Positions 45,480 through 53,952 of a stretch of DNA of 64,000 nt are shown piece by piece (positions within the stretch are counted from its first letter, which is position 1; the number at the start of each line of letters is the position of its first letter). Under the pieces are notes generated by a model. That model was not told the DNA's origin, ran no database searches, and saw only the letters and a list, made by a program, of their open reading frames with translations. The position numbers were made by a program, and so were the translations under genes. The stretch lies in the NCBI RefSeq assembly GCF_900188145.1, contig NZ_FZOJ01000014.1, positions 1 through 64,000 on the forward strand, read 5' to 3'. Source of the stretch: Anaerovirgula multivorans. Its GTDB lineage: Bacteria; Bacillota; Clostridia; Peptostreptococcales; Natronincolaceae.

Positions 45480-46358
45480 CTAAATGCTCCCTTCTGTGTC
45501 ACAGCATTCTAATGCTTTTTTAAATGCCTTCTGAAACACACCAATAACAGCTTCTTTTTTAAAGGCTACAGTTGAACGTCCATGGAGTCTTTTTTCAATT
45601 TCTTCCTTTAGCTTTATTCCACCTTGATGGATTGTTGTCTTATCTAATGTTTTTTCCAATAGATATTCCTCAACCTTTTTCTCTCTCAATCCACATCTTC
45701 CTAAAGCTCCATTGGCAATTCTTATTTCTTTACATCTATTATTTTGTTCCCTGTCTATATATACAGCTGTGGATATCTTTGAAATAGCTAAAGCTTTTCT
45801 AAATCCTAGCTTGCTAAAGCCTAAGCCTTGATTTATTTGAAGTTTTTTGAATTTTATTTTAGTCAGAAGTTCATCAGCTTCTAGCGCAGCTTTTCCTTTA
45901 TCAGTAATGAAGTCCTCTAGGTGCATTTCTCGTATAATATTTTTCCTTTGCAATACTACGATCGCATCTAAGGCTAATAATGGTGGAATACAATCCGCTG
46001 CCGGTGAGGCATTGCAAATATTTCCTCCTATTGTTGCAGCATTTCTTATTTGAGGCGATCCCACAGAAGCAGCAGCCTCTACTAATGCTGCTAGTTTATT
46101 CTGTAGATAAGAGATACCTATTATTTGAGTAAAGGTTACTGCACTGCCGATTTCTATCCATTCCGCTGTCTCCTTTACCTCTTTTAGTTCTTCTATATTT
46201 GATATATCCACCAAAGCAATTGGCTTTTCTTTTCCTTCTCTCAATTGAATGATCAAATCCGTCCCGCCAGCAATAATTTTACACTGGTGTTGATAATATT
46301 CTAATATTTCAAGAGTTTTCTTGATCTCTTTCGTTTGAAACACCTCTTTTATTTCCAT
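45480..46358 (-). CDS. xdhB: Xanthine dehydrogenase FAD-binding subunit
   Basis: About 292 residues of the CoxM/XdhB type. FAD-binding loops are KIIAGGTDLIIQLREG near residue 35 and ATIGGNICNASPAAD near residue 105; the C-terminal CO dehydrogenase flavoprotein domain follows. I start at the ATG at 46358 preceded by a G-rich ribosome site; the upstream reading to 46397 looks spurious. First of the four dehydrogenase genes in transcription order. Confidence 0.9.
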   Translation of the reverse strand: MEIKEVFQTKEIKKTLEILEYYQHQCKIIAGGTDLIIQLREGKEKPIALVDISNIEELKEVKETAEWIEIGSAVTFTQIIGISYLQNKLAALVEAAASVGSPQIRNAATIGGNICNASPAADCIPPLLALDAIVVLQRKNIIREMHLEDFITDKGKAALEADELLTKIKFKKLQINQGLGFSKLGFRKALAISKISTAVYIDREQNNRCKEIRIANGALGRCGLREKKVEEYLLEKTLDKTTIHQGGIKLKEEIEKRLHGRSTVAFKKEAVIGVFQKAFKKALECCDTEGSI

Positions 46359-46463
46359 CCCCCATCCCCCTATACTAAAAACATTTACTTGAAGCAAAGC
46401 TATGTATATATTTCATAATCATCACTGATAGGGAAAGATGAAATATAACATAGCTTTTACTAT

Positions 46464-47804
46464 TTATGCTTTTTTTATATTTCCTCTCAATATTTGTTGA
46501 AAAATGACTCTGTTTGCCTCCCTTAAAATGTCCTTTTCATTTAAAGTAGTTAATCTCTGGTTCTCCATAACAACCTTGCCATCTATTATGGTAGTCTCTA
46601 CATCAGAAGCATGGGTACTATAAACCAACTGAGATATAACGTCTACTTCTTGGTTTGGACAGCTATGTAGCTTATCTAGATTTACGATGACTAAGTCAGC
46701 TTTTTTACCAGCTTCAATACTTCCCAGCTCCTTCTCCATACCCATAGCCTTAGCTCCTCCGATGGTGGCCAATTCAAAAACCTGCTGCGCCGGCATGACA
46801 GTCGGACTTAATAGTCGAGCTTTTTGAATCAGCGCTGCATTTCTCATTTCCTGAAAAGCATCTAAATTGTTATTACAGGGAGCGCCATCAGCTGCTAAAG
46901 AGACTACGGCCCCCATTTCTATTAGTTCAGGAATTTTGGCAATTCCCGAAGCCAGCTTTAAATTTGAATTTGGACAGTGGGCAATAGCTGTCTCAGTTTC
47001 TGCTAATATTTTCATTTCTTCTTCTTCTAACCATATACAATGGGCTAAAATCAGGTTTTTCCCTGTAAGACCTAAATGATGCAGATAAACAACATTCCTC
47101 ATCCCTCTATCTTTTTGAACGATTTGAATCTCTCCCCTATTTTCCGAAGCATGGGTATGTATCATAACACCATACTCCTTACTTAGGTCCTTAACCTTTA
47201 TTAATAATTCCTCTGTACAGGATATAACAAATCTTGGTGCAAAAGCATATTGAATTCTATTGTTCCTTCTACCATGCCATTTTTTTAATAATCTAACACT
47301 TTCTTCTATAGATGACTTTGTGTCTTCCATTAATGTTGCTGGAATTCCTTGGCCATAGTCCATCATACATTTACCAGCAATTCCTCTAAAACCGCTTTCA
47401 TCTATCGCTTCAAAAATAGCATCTGTATGATTGACTGTACCCATGTCAATGATCGCTGTTGTTCCTCCCTTTATTAGTTCTGCGATTCCCAGCTTTGCAG
47501 AAATATAATTGGACTCAAAGGTATGCGCTCCTTCTAAAGGCCAGACTCTTTCTTTTAACCAGTCTAGAAGCTCTAAGTCATCAGCCTGCCCCCGATAAAG
47601 GGTTTGGGTTAAATGAATATGGGTTTGAATTAATCCTGGAATGACTACTTTTCCTTCAGCGTCAATTACCCTTGCATCTTCTATTTTCAAATGTGGAGCT
47701 ATTGCCTTAAACCTATCTCTTTCAATAAGGATATCACCCTTTATTATTTTTCTTTCGGTATTCATGGTTACAATTCTACCATTTTTAATAAGTATTTTTT
47801 CCAC
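46464..47804 (-). CDS. Amidohydrolase, guanine/adenosine-derivative deaminase type
   Basis: A 446-residue metal-dependent deaminase of the guanine deaminase/SAH deaminase/5'-deoxyadenosine deaminase group: HTHIHLTQTLYRG-like entry (QTHIHLTQ), HTHASEN, LAHCIWL, HCPNSNLKLASG and SLAADGAPCNNNLD with the catalytic aspartate. The exact substrate is not clear. In this position, between a purine permease and xanthine dehydrogenase, conversion of guanine to xanthine is the simplest reading; a role in ring opening of 4-imidazolone is a weaker alternative. Start is GTG after GGAGGG. Confidence 0.82.
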   Translation of the reverse strand: MEKILIKNGRIVTMNTERKIIKGDILIERDRFKAIAPHLKIEDARVIDAEGKVVIPGLIQTHIHLTQTLYRGQADDLELLDWLKERVWPLEGAHTFESNYISAKLGIAELIKGGTTAIIDMGTVNHTDAIFEAIDESGFRGIAGKCMMDYGQGIPATLMEDTKSSIEESVRLLKKWHGRRNNRIQYAFAPRFVISCTEELLIKVKDLSKEYGVMIHTHASENRGEIQIVQKDRGMRNVVYLHHLGLTGKNLILAHCIWLEEEEMKILAETETAIAHCPNSNLKLASGIAKIPELIEMGAVVSLAADGAPCNNNLDAFQEMRNAALIQKARLLSPTVMPAQQVFELATIGGAKAMGMEKELGSIEAGKKADLVIVNLDKLHSCPNQEVDVISQLVYSTHASDVETTIIDGKVVMENQRLTTLNEKDILREANRVIFQQILRGNIKKA

Positions 47805-47894
47805 AGAATCCCTCCTACAATCATTAACTTTAAAAACTAAACCTAGCTATGGACATGTGCCTCTATACTAGATTTACTTTTTAGGGTTAATTAT

Positions 47895-47929
47895 ATCTAT
47901 TTCCCGTCCCCTCTGAACGGGAAATAGAT
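47895..47929. other. Stem-loop between the permease and the deaminase
   Basis: ATCTATTTCCCGT (47895-47907) pairs perfectly with ACGGGAAATAGAT (47917-47929), nine bases past the permease stop. No T run follows on the minus strand, so it looks more like a transcript-stability or partial-termination element than a full terminator. Confidence 0.55.
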
Positions 47930-47937
47930 CCTTTCCT

Positions 47938-49266
47938 TTAGTGTATTAGAAACTTAATGATAAATAGGATTGTTAATATGTACATAATAGGAGATACTTT
48001 ATTACCTTTGCCTGTTAAAAGCTTCAAGAATACATAAGAAACCATACCAAATACAATACCTTCTGCAATACTGTAGGCTAAAGGCATCATAATGATGGTT
48101 AAGAAGGCTGGAATTGCTTCGGTAAAATCATCCAAGTCAATTTTATTAATTGGTGACATCATAAACAATCCAACCAGTACTAAGGCGGGCGCTGTGGCCG
48201 CTCCAGGAATCATGATAAACAATGGTGAGAATAATAGTGCAATAGTAAACATACCTGCTGTTGATAGAGCCGTTAACCCAGTTTTGCCTCCCTCAGCTAC
48301 TCCAGCTGCACTTTCTACATAGGTAGTAACGGTGCTGGTTCCTAGACAGGCACCAACCGTCGTTCCTACCGCATCTGCAAATAGTGCTTGCTTTGCCTTT
48401 GGAAGCTTGCCTTCCTTATCCAACATATCCGCTTTAGATGCTACGCCTACCAAGGTTCCTAATGTGTCAAACAAATCTACAAATAAGAAAGTAAATAGTA
48501 CCACTAACATATCTAAGCTGAAAATATTGGAGAAGTCAAATTTGAAGAATATTGGCTCTAGAGAAGGAGGCGTACTCATAAACCGCAATCCTTCAGGTAG
48601 CTCAGTAACTCCCATCGGAATTCCTATGGCTGTAGTTGCAATAATTCCAAGCAGCAAGGCTCCTTTGATATTTTTTGCTAATAAAATTCCAGTAATAATG
48701 ATTCCGATAATTGCTAAAGCTGGAGCTGGACTGCTTAAGTCCCCAAGTGCTACAATGGTCCCGTCACCTGGTGTAATGATATCAGCATTTACCAGGCCTA
48801 TGAAGGCAATAAATAGACCTATACCTACTGAAACAGCATGCTTTAAGTTCAACGGGATAGAATTCACGATAGCTTCTCTTACATTAAGGAAGGTAAGTAA
48901 AATAAATATAATACCTTCTAAAAGTACTGCTGTTAAGGCAAATTCCCAAGAATAGCCCATTCCAAGCACTACTGTGTAGGCAAAAAAAGCATTCAGTCCC
49001 ATTCCTGGTGCTAAAGCAAATGGATAATTAGCATAAAAAGCCATTACCAATGTAGCAATGATGGAGGCTAGAGCTGTTGCTGTAAAAATAGCTCCAAAGT
49101 CCATCCCTGCATCCGACAGGATCAGTGGATTAACAATTAAAATGTAGGCCATCGTCATGAAGGTTGTGATTCCTGCAATTACTTCTGTCTTCACATTTGT
49201 TTTGTGTTCCTTCAGCTTAAAGGTTCTTTCCAAAAAACTATTTTCTGCTTGCATCTTTGTACTCAC
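47938..49266 (-). CDS. Purine permease of the NCS2/AzgA type
   Basis: A 442-residue membrane carrier with about 13-14 helices. The AzgA-like branch of the nucleobase transporters (adenine, guanine, hypoxanthine) is indicated by AGITTFMTMAYILIVNP, the NAFFAYTVVLGMGYSW helix and GTSTVTTYVESAAGVAEGGKTGLTA. Start is GTG after AAGGGGG. The upstream 460 bases are mostly repeats; I looked for a purine riboswitch there and did not see one. It should bring purines to the deaminases encoded on either side. Confidence 0.92.
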   Translation of the reverse strand: MSTKMQAENSFLERTFKLKEHKTNVKTEVIAGITTFMTMAYILIVNPLILSDAGMDFGAIFTATALASIIATLVMAFYANYPFALAPGMGLNAFFAYTVVLGMGYSWEFALTAVLLEGIIFILLTFLNVREAIVNSIPLNLKHAVSVGIGLFIAFIGLVNADIITPGDGTIVALGDLSSPAPALAIIGIIITGILLAKNIKGALLLGIIATTAIGIPMGVTELPEGLRFMSTPPSLEPIFFKFDFSNIFSLDMLVVLFTFLFVDLFDTLGTLVGVASKADMLDKEGKLPKAKQALFADAVGTTVGACLGTSTVTTYVESAAGVAEGGKTGLTALSTAGMFTIALLFSPLFIMIPGAATAPALVLVGLFMMSPINKIDLDDFTEAIPAFLTIIMMPLAYSIAEGIVFGMVSYVFLKLLTGKGNKVSPIMYILTILFIIKFLIH

Positions 49267-49372
49267 AATTTAACCCCCTTTTAGGCATAGAATTTTACTA
49301 TTGCTGCCTGTGGTAGGACACCACTTCTCATCTGTCGCTCTCTGCTCCCCTCCTTTCTAATTCCCATTATTC

Positions 49373-49604
49373 TATAGATAACCAAGTGTTAACCTTAATA
49401 AATAATACACGTTCCTGTGGTTTCGCCAGTGGATAACTCCTACAACTCACTCCGATGTTAAATCCTGAAATTTGCGAACTCGCTTCGCTCAAACACACAA
49501 ATTTCTTACGGATTTAACATCTCTGTTCATTGGGAATTATAGCCACTGTCTGCAAATGCACTCACTTAGTATTATTTATTAAGATCTATGGTTGGTTATC
49601 TATA
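49373..49604. repeat. Complete palindromic mini-element with an inserted long palindrome
   Basis: Perfect 13-base ends, TATAGATAACCAA (49373-49385) and TTGGTTATCTATA (49592-49604), and inner arms AATAATAC/GTATTATT. A further palindrome lies in the middle: GATGTTAAATCC (49454-49465) with GGATTTAACATC (49510-49521), nested with AAATTTG/CAAATTT around CGAACTCGCTTCGCTC. The outer element is related to the partial copy at 408-495. It occupies the upstream region of the purine permease. Confidence 0.8.
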
Positions 49605-49733
49605 TAGATGTACACCGCTAAATTTTAATATACTAAAGGCTACATTTGCAGTCCTTGGCTATGCTTTTTTAGCCAAGGGCGAAACGTAGACCGTGTATAT
49701 TAAAATTTAATTCTAAAAACGTATATCTATATA
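49603..49733. repeat. Mini-element in reverse orientation covering the end of the second ade gene
   Basis: It abuts the previous element. It runs from TATAGATGTAC to GTATATCTATA with inner arms TTTTAATATAC/GTATATTAAAA, and carries the shared core in reverse (GTAGACCGTG) plus the hairpin CCTTGGCTA/TAGCCAAGG. The right end contains the CTA that is the TAG stop codon of the divergent ade gene at 49727. Confidence 0.75.
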
Positions 49734-51538
49734 ACGGGTGGTAATATTTCAAAATTGTTTACATCCACTAAACCCTGGTCTGTAATTTTCCACTTTGGAC
49801 TAGTAGATAAGGCCAGGAAGGATAGATGCATGAAAGGCGCATGGACTTTACAGCCCAGTTGCTCTTTAACACTCTTTTCTAAATCAGCAATTTTTCTACT
49901 GACTTCAGACCCCGTTAGCTCATCAGTAATTAGTCCCCCAACCGGAAGTCTTAGTTCTTCTATCACCCGTGTATTTTTTGTTACTGCAATGCCACCACCA
50001 ATTTCAACAACATGATTAATCGCTGTCACTATGTCCTTTAGGTTGGTTCCTATAGCAATAATGTTATGAGTATCATGGGCGACACTTTCCGCAAAAGCCC
50101 CCTGTTGTAAGCCAAAGCCCTTTACAAATGCTTTGCCTATACTTCCATTTCTGCCATATCGCTCAACACACACGATTTGCAAAGCATCTTGTTTTATATC
50201 AGGCAAAACAGTTCCCTGCTGCGTTCTAATGGTTAATTCCAAACTTTCTGATAAATTTTGATCTGGAATTAGCTCTATACATCGAATGTTAGCTTCACTA
50301 GCTCGAGCTTTTATTTTTAAATCTTCTTCAGTAATCCCTTTACATTTCACTGAATTTTTCACATTGTCTGGATAGGTGTATTTCGGCATATCTATCAAAA
50401 GCTTTCCTTGGGAAGCCACCAGTTTTCCCTCAAGAAATACAGCTTCCACCTTCATTTCCTTTAGATCCTCAATAATAGCTATATCTGCTAATTTTCCTGG
50501 AGCTAAAGCTCCCCTATCGTGAAAACCAAAATAGGTTGATGGATTAAGAGTAACCATTTGTATGGCTTCTATAGGATCAGTTCCTTCAGCAATAGTTCTC
50601 TTGACAATTTCATTCATATGCCCAAGCTTTTCTAAATCTTCTGCTACCATATCATCCGTTGCCAGAATGCATCTTCTTGAATCTAATCTCTCTTCTGTAA
50701 CTGCCTTGATACATTCCCCCATATTTCGCTGGGTAGAACCTTCCCTCATAAAAACGTAAATTCCCTGTCTCAGCTTCTCAACACACTCTTCCTTTGTAGT
50801 TGTTTCATGACAGGAACACGTTCCACCAGTCGAAATAATGTGAGCAGCCAGTTCATTCCCAAATAATTCTGGAGCATTGCCATCTACAATCTTTCCTATG
50901 CTTTTTGCATAGACAGTAGAGGCCACTAGATCCGTAATAACTTCTGGCGTATTTCGATAGACATGTTTTGCATTACTGAAGCCCTGCAGTTCACCTATAC
51001 CGATAACATTAGGATAATTTAAAATCTCCTTCATATCTTTGGAGGTTACATCATAACCTGCTGTCTCTAGTCCTGGACAATCAGGGGTTAAGGCTGGCAC
51101 CACTAGATGTACATGGTTAGGAACCACACTGGCTTCCTCCGCCATAGCCTTCATACCTATTGGTCCAAGGGCATTGCCTATTTCATGAGGATCAGCCACC
51201 AAAGTAGTCGTTCCTGATGGAATAGACAGCCTAGAGAATTCTGTTATCGTTAACATACTGCTTTCAAAGTGCATGTGGGAGTCAATAAAGCCAGGAGACA
51301 AATATTTTCCTCTCACATCTACTACAATGGTTTCTGGTCCTATTAGTTTTTCTGCGCCCCCTACTACTAGGATGTACTTCCCCTTGATAGCGATATCTCC
51401 TTGATAAATCTCCCTTGTTAACACATTGATTATGTTTCCTTGATATAACACAATATCAGCAAAATGTTTGTCTGACATGAGTACATCAATAAGTCCTCTA
51501 TATTCTATAGCTTGTTTTATTACTAAAGCATCTGACAA
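49727..51538 (-). CDS. Second, divergent adenine deaminase paralog beside the microcompartment genes
   Basis: A 603-residue amidohydrolase of the adenine deaminase family: DSHMHFESSML, ADPHEIGNALG, NAPELFGNELAAH, CILATDDMVAEDL and AHDTHNIIAIG retain the metal site. It departs from canonical Ade at substrate-side positions: TDDMVAED replaces TDDKHPED, and VPALTPDCPGLETAG replaces the usual PSCVPATSFENAG. A true adenine deaminase is already encoded at 41013-42740, so this one may deaminate a different aminated ring; 4-aminoimidazole is my proposal. Start is TTG after a G-rich site. Only 40 bases separate it from the BMC pentamer gene. Confidence 0.82.
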   Translation of the reverse strand: MSDALVIKQAIEYRGLIDVLMSDKHFADIVLYQGNIINVLTREIYQGDIAIKGKYILVVGGAEKLIGPETIVVDVRGKYLSPGFIDSHMHFESSMLTITEFSRLSIPSGTTTLVADPHEIGNALGPIGMKAMAEEASVVPNHVHLVVPALTPDCPGLETAGYDVTSKDMKEILNYPNVIGIGELQGFSNAKHVYRNTPEVITDLVASTVYAKSIGKIVDGNAPELFGNELAAHIISTGGTCSCHETTTKEECVEKLRQGIYVFMREGSTQRNMGECIKAVTEERLDSRRCILATDDMVAEDLEKLGHMNEIVKRTIAEGTDPIEAIQMVTLNPSTYFGFHDRGALAPGKLADIAIIEDLKEMKVEAVFLEGKLVASQGKLLIDMPKYTYPDNVKNSVKCKGITEEDLKIKARASEANIRCIELIPDQNLSESLELTIRTQQGTVLPDIKQDALQIVCVERYGRNGSIGKAFVKGFGLQQGAFAESVAHDTHNIIAIGTNLKDIVTAINHVVEIGGGIAVTKNTRVIEELRLPVGGLITDELTGSEVSRKIADLEKSVKEQLGCKVHAPFMHLSFLALSTSPKWKITDQGLVDVNNFEILPPVI

Positions 51539-51577
51539 TTTCCTCCCCCCTTCTGCTTAATTCCTCTGAAAAGCATC

Positions 51578-51844
51578 TCAATAAATATCGATGTTGTCTA
51601 CTATACCAACAATGGCTGCATCGATTGGAGACTGTAATTTTTCTGCAGCATGTCTAGCAGCAGTTCCCTTTGCATAAATAACAATTTCACCAATACCTGC
51701 TCCTACAGTGTCTACTGCAACTAATGCTTCCCCTATAGGTTCTTTTTGTATATTCAGAGGCTGTGTAATCATAAGCTTGCTGCCTGTTAATCTCTCATCT
51801 TTTCTAGTAGCCACGATTGTTCCAATCACTCTACCGATATGCAT
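51578..51844 (-). CDS. Microcompartment vertex protein (EutN/CcmL family, BMC-P)
   Basis: An 88-residue pentamer-forming shell protein that caps the corners of a microcompartment. The family pattern is complete: MHIGRVIGTIVATRKDERLTG, DTVGAGIGEIVIYAKGTAAR and IDAAIVGIVDNIDI. AAGGAG precedes the ATG. It is the only pentamer gene in the window and sits among three hexamer genes and a flavoprotein. Confidence 0.95.
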   Translation of the reverse strand: MHIGRVIGTIVATRKDERLTGSKLMITQPLNIQKEPIGEALVAVDTVGAGIGEIVIYAKGTAARHAAEKLQSPIDAAIVGIVDNIDIY

Positions 51845-51870
51845 ACTACCATCTCCTTTTAAAGGAACTA

Positions 51871-52614
51871 CTAGGCTTTTATGATTCTTATCCCTCTTGC
51901 CTTCGCGGTATCCTTTGCTAATGGGGTTATTATTGCATCAGAGGCAACTATCATATCTACACTAGAAAGGTCAAATGTTAACACATCTCTTTCCGTAATG
52001 ACTCTTTGCTCTATGATTGTTTCCTTATTCTTTATATCTAAATGATGAGGGATGGATTTGCCAATATCCTTAAAGGCATCTAGCGGTTTAACGCCCATCT
52101 TCTCCAGCTCTAACAAAACAAGCTTTAGCTTTTCTGTCATATAGAGATTAGAGCTAGTCACTCCCTTATACTCCAACAGCCCTTTCAGGTTCATCCATAT
52201 AGGTTTCCCCATCCACAATACTTCCCATAATAGCTTTGGAATCAATTGATCTTGAATTCCTAACGAGAGCTTTATAGCAGTATTTTGTGTTAAAAGGGGT
52301 ACCAACACCCCCTCTATTCCTTCCATAAAGCTATGTTCTATAGATAGATTACTTTCTCTATATACTTTTCTAGGCTGAAGCCGTCTACTTAATTCATCTA
52401 TGTTTAGCAATTTTTCTCCATGAATAGAAAATATAAAATCAAAGCTATATCCCTTACTTCTAAGATTCTCCAATTGTTTTACGATCTCCTGCTGCTCAGT
52501 GGTTGTTCCTGTAAAAACAATCATTAAATGACGGTTTTCCTCCTTAGAAAAATTTTTGTTATTTTTTAAAATAAGATGTTCCATAATTTTCTGGGTTTGG
52601 TTATATCTATTCAT
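51871..52614 (-). CDS. HFCD-type flavoprotein associated with the microcompartment
   Basis: About 247 residues. The middle part (GVLVPLLTQNTAIKLSLGIQDQLIPKLLWEVLWMGKPIWMNL, about residues 100-145) matches the FMN-binding core of flavoproteins such as UbiX and phosphopantothenoylcysteine decarboxylase. The tail ERDVLTFDLSSVDMIVASDAIITPLAKDTAKARG resembles a C-terminal segment that recurs in microcompartment-associated flavoproteins. The catalytic His and Cys of decarboxylases are not evident. Its role is unknown. I use the ATG at 52614 after GAGGGGGAAAAGG. Confidence 0.65.
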   Translation of the reverse strand: MNRYNQTQKIMEHLILKNNKNFSKEENRHLMIVFTGTTTEQQEIVKQLENLRSKGYSFDFIFSIHGEKLLNIDELSRRLQPRKVYRESNLSIEHSFMEGIEGVLVPLLTQNTAIKLSLGIQDQLIPKLLWEVLWMGKPIWMNLKGLLEYKGVTSSNLYMTEKLKLVLLELEKMGVKPLDAFKDIGKSIPHHLDIKNKETIIEQRVITERDVLTFDLSSVDMIVASDAIITPLAKDTAKARGIRIIKA

Positions 52615-52663
52615 CCTTTTCCCCCTCAATCATAGAGTAGGAGGCTTCTCCCATTAACGATGA

Positions 52664-52939
52664 TTATTCTCCCTTAAGCAGCACTCTTTCTACTTCTGCA
52701 TGGGGTCTTGGAATTACATGTACAGAGTGAAGTTCCCCAACAGCTCTAGCAGCCTCTGCTCCAGCATCAGTAGCAGCCTTTACTGCCCCTACATCTCCCC
52801 TCACCATTACAGTTACAAGCCCGAAACCTATCTTTTCATATCCAACCAAAGTAACATTTGCCGCTTTAACCATGGCATCTGCTGCTTCTACTGCCCCTAC
52901 CAATCCTTTAGTTTCTATCATGCCTAATGCTTGACTCAT
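52664..52939 (-). CDS. Microcompartment shell hexamer protein (BMC-H), pore GFG
   Basis: A 91-residue BMC-H protein: [29 protein letters not shown], the pore segment [18 protein letters not shown] and the edge motif [11 protein letters not shown]. Hexamers tile the flat facets, and the residues after KIG line the central pore. It is three bases from the next hexamer gene. GGAGG precedes the ATG. Confidence 0.95.
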   Translation of the reverse strand: MSQALGMIETKGLVGAVEAADAMVKAANVTLVGYEKIGFGLVTVMVRGDVGAVKAATDAGAEAARAVGELHSVHVIPRPHAEVERVLLKGE

Positions 52940-52941
52940 AT

Positions 52942-53319
52942 TTATTCCTCCTTCTTTTTGTCTTCACTATTATTTTCTTCTACACCCTCAGATTCTTTTA
53001 GTTGTTCTCTAACTGCCTTTTTCTGTAAGTTTTTTTCAAAGGCCTTTATTATTAAATCAACCTCTTCATGGGGTCTAGGAATAACATGGTGGGACAATAC
53101 AGTTCCTACTTTGCTAGCAGCAGCCACCCCTGCCTCCACGCTAGCCTTAACAGCTGCAACTTCTCCTGCTATATGAACAGTTACACTTACAGCTTTACCC
53201 GCCCCTATTACTTTTTCGTATCCTACTAATTTAACATCTGCTGCTTTACCTGCTGCATCCAAGGCTGTAATAGCCGTCGTTAATCCTATTGCTTCAATTA
53301 ATCCCAAGGCTGCCCTCAC
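52942..53319 (-). CDS. Microcompartment shell hexamer protein with charged C-terminal tail
   Basis: A BMC-H core (residues 1-90: [29 protein letters not shown], pore [21 protein letters not shown], edge [12 protein letters not shown]) followed by a 30-residue Lys/Glu-rich extension ([19 protein letters not shown]) not found in ordinary hexamers. The longer pore loop GAGKAVSV differs from its two neighbours, so it may have distinct permeability. Start is GTG behind AGGGGG. Confidence 0.93.
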   Translation of the reverse strand: MRAALGLIEAIGLTTAITALDAAGKAADVKLVGYEKVIGAGKAVSVTVHIAGEVAAVKASVEAGVAAASKVGTVLSHHVIPRPHEEVDLIIKAFEKNLQKKAVREQLKESEGVEENNSEDKKKEE

Positions 53320-53348
53320 GAAAACACCCCCTATTTCTCTTTTTTAAT

Positions 53349-53657
53349 TTAGTAGAATCCTTTCCTCTCTCTCCCCTTATCCTCTTCACTTTCTTCCCTC
53401 TGAAGCTTACCAGTCTTAGCTGCAAGCTCTGATAATGTTACAATTTGAAGCTCTTCGTTATCATTTGTTGAAAAACCCTTATCCCTTAGATTTTCATTTT
53501 TTTTGTTTTTGTGAATTAAATTAATTAGTAAATCCTCTTCTTTTTTTTGTAGACTCACACTTGTTTTTTCTCTACATTCCTCTCTTTTTAAAGATTTATG
53601 AGCAATATTGCTCATAACCACCTTTGTTAATGGATTTGCCAATACGATCACCACCAT
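53349..53657 (-). CDS. Small protein of unknown function within the shell gene group
   Basis: A 102-residue protein I do not recognise. It begins with a hydrophobic stretch (VVIVLANPLTKVVMSNIAH) and continues as a very charged, Lys/Glu-rich chain with a short possible helix KKEEDLLINLIHK and a later EELQIVTLSELAAKTG. There is no clear ribosome site at 53657; a start at the internal ATG (codon 15, after AGGTGG) is an alternative. It lies between two BMC-H genes in the same direction, so it is likely expressed with them and may help assembly or encapsulation. That is inference from position only. Confidence 0.5.
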   Translation of the reverse strand: MVVIVLANPLTKVVMSNIAHKSLKREECREKTSVSLQKKEEDLLINLIHKNKKNENLRDKGFSTNDNEELQIVTLSELAAKTGKLQREESEEDKGRERKGFY

Positions 53658-53670
53658 TTACTATGCTATC

Positions 53671-53937
53671 TTAATCTAACAACTTATCAACTTCATCATG
53701 GGGTCTTGCAATTACATTTGTGGAAATAATTTCTGCTATAGATTCGACTGTTTCTACTGCGTTTGCTACAGCCGCCTGCACCGCTGCAACTTCTCCTCCT
53801 ACCATTACAGCTACAATTCCTGACCCTACATAGTTGAAATCAATAATTTTTACATCAGCTGATTTTACCATCGTGTCAGCCGCCTGTATGGCGGCTACTA
53901 AACTTCTTGTTTCTATCATTCCTAACGCTTGCTTCAT
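53671..53937 (-). CDS. Microcompartment shell hexamer protein (BMC-H), pore GSG
   Basis: An 88-residue BMC-H protein of minimal length: [29 protein letters not shown], pore YVGSGIVAVMVGGEVAAV and edge NVIARPHDEVDKLL. It is the first of the three hexamers in transcription order, 15 bases after ubiD. The three hexamers differ mainly around the pore. Confidence 0.95.
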   Translation of the reverse strand: MKQALGMIETRSLVAAIQAADTMVKSADVKIIDFNYVGSGIVAVMVGGEVAAVQAAVANAVETVESIAEIISTNVIARPHDEVDKLLD

Positions 53938-53952
53938 ATGGCATGACCATCC

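Noticed and set aside
48332..48955. A 207-codon open frame on the plus strand
   Set aside because: It lies wholly antisense to the NCS2 purine permease, has no ribosome site, and its low-complexity composition is that of a shadow of a membrane protein gene.
49267..49372. Possible purine riboswitch or leader peptide ahead of the purine permease
   Set aside because: The conserved loops of purine riboswitches are not present. A 16-codon frame exists in the leader but its ribosome site spacing is poor, and nothing else supports it.
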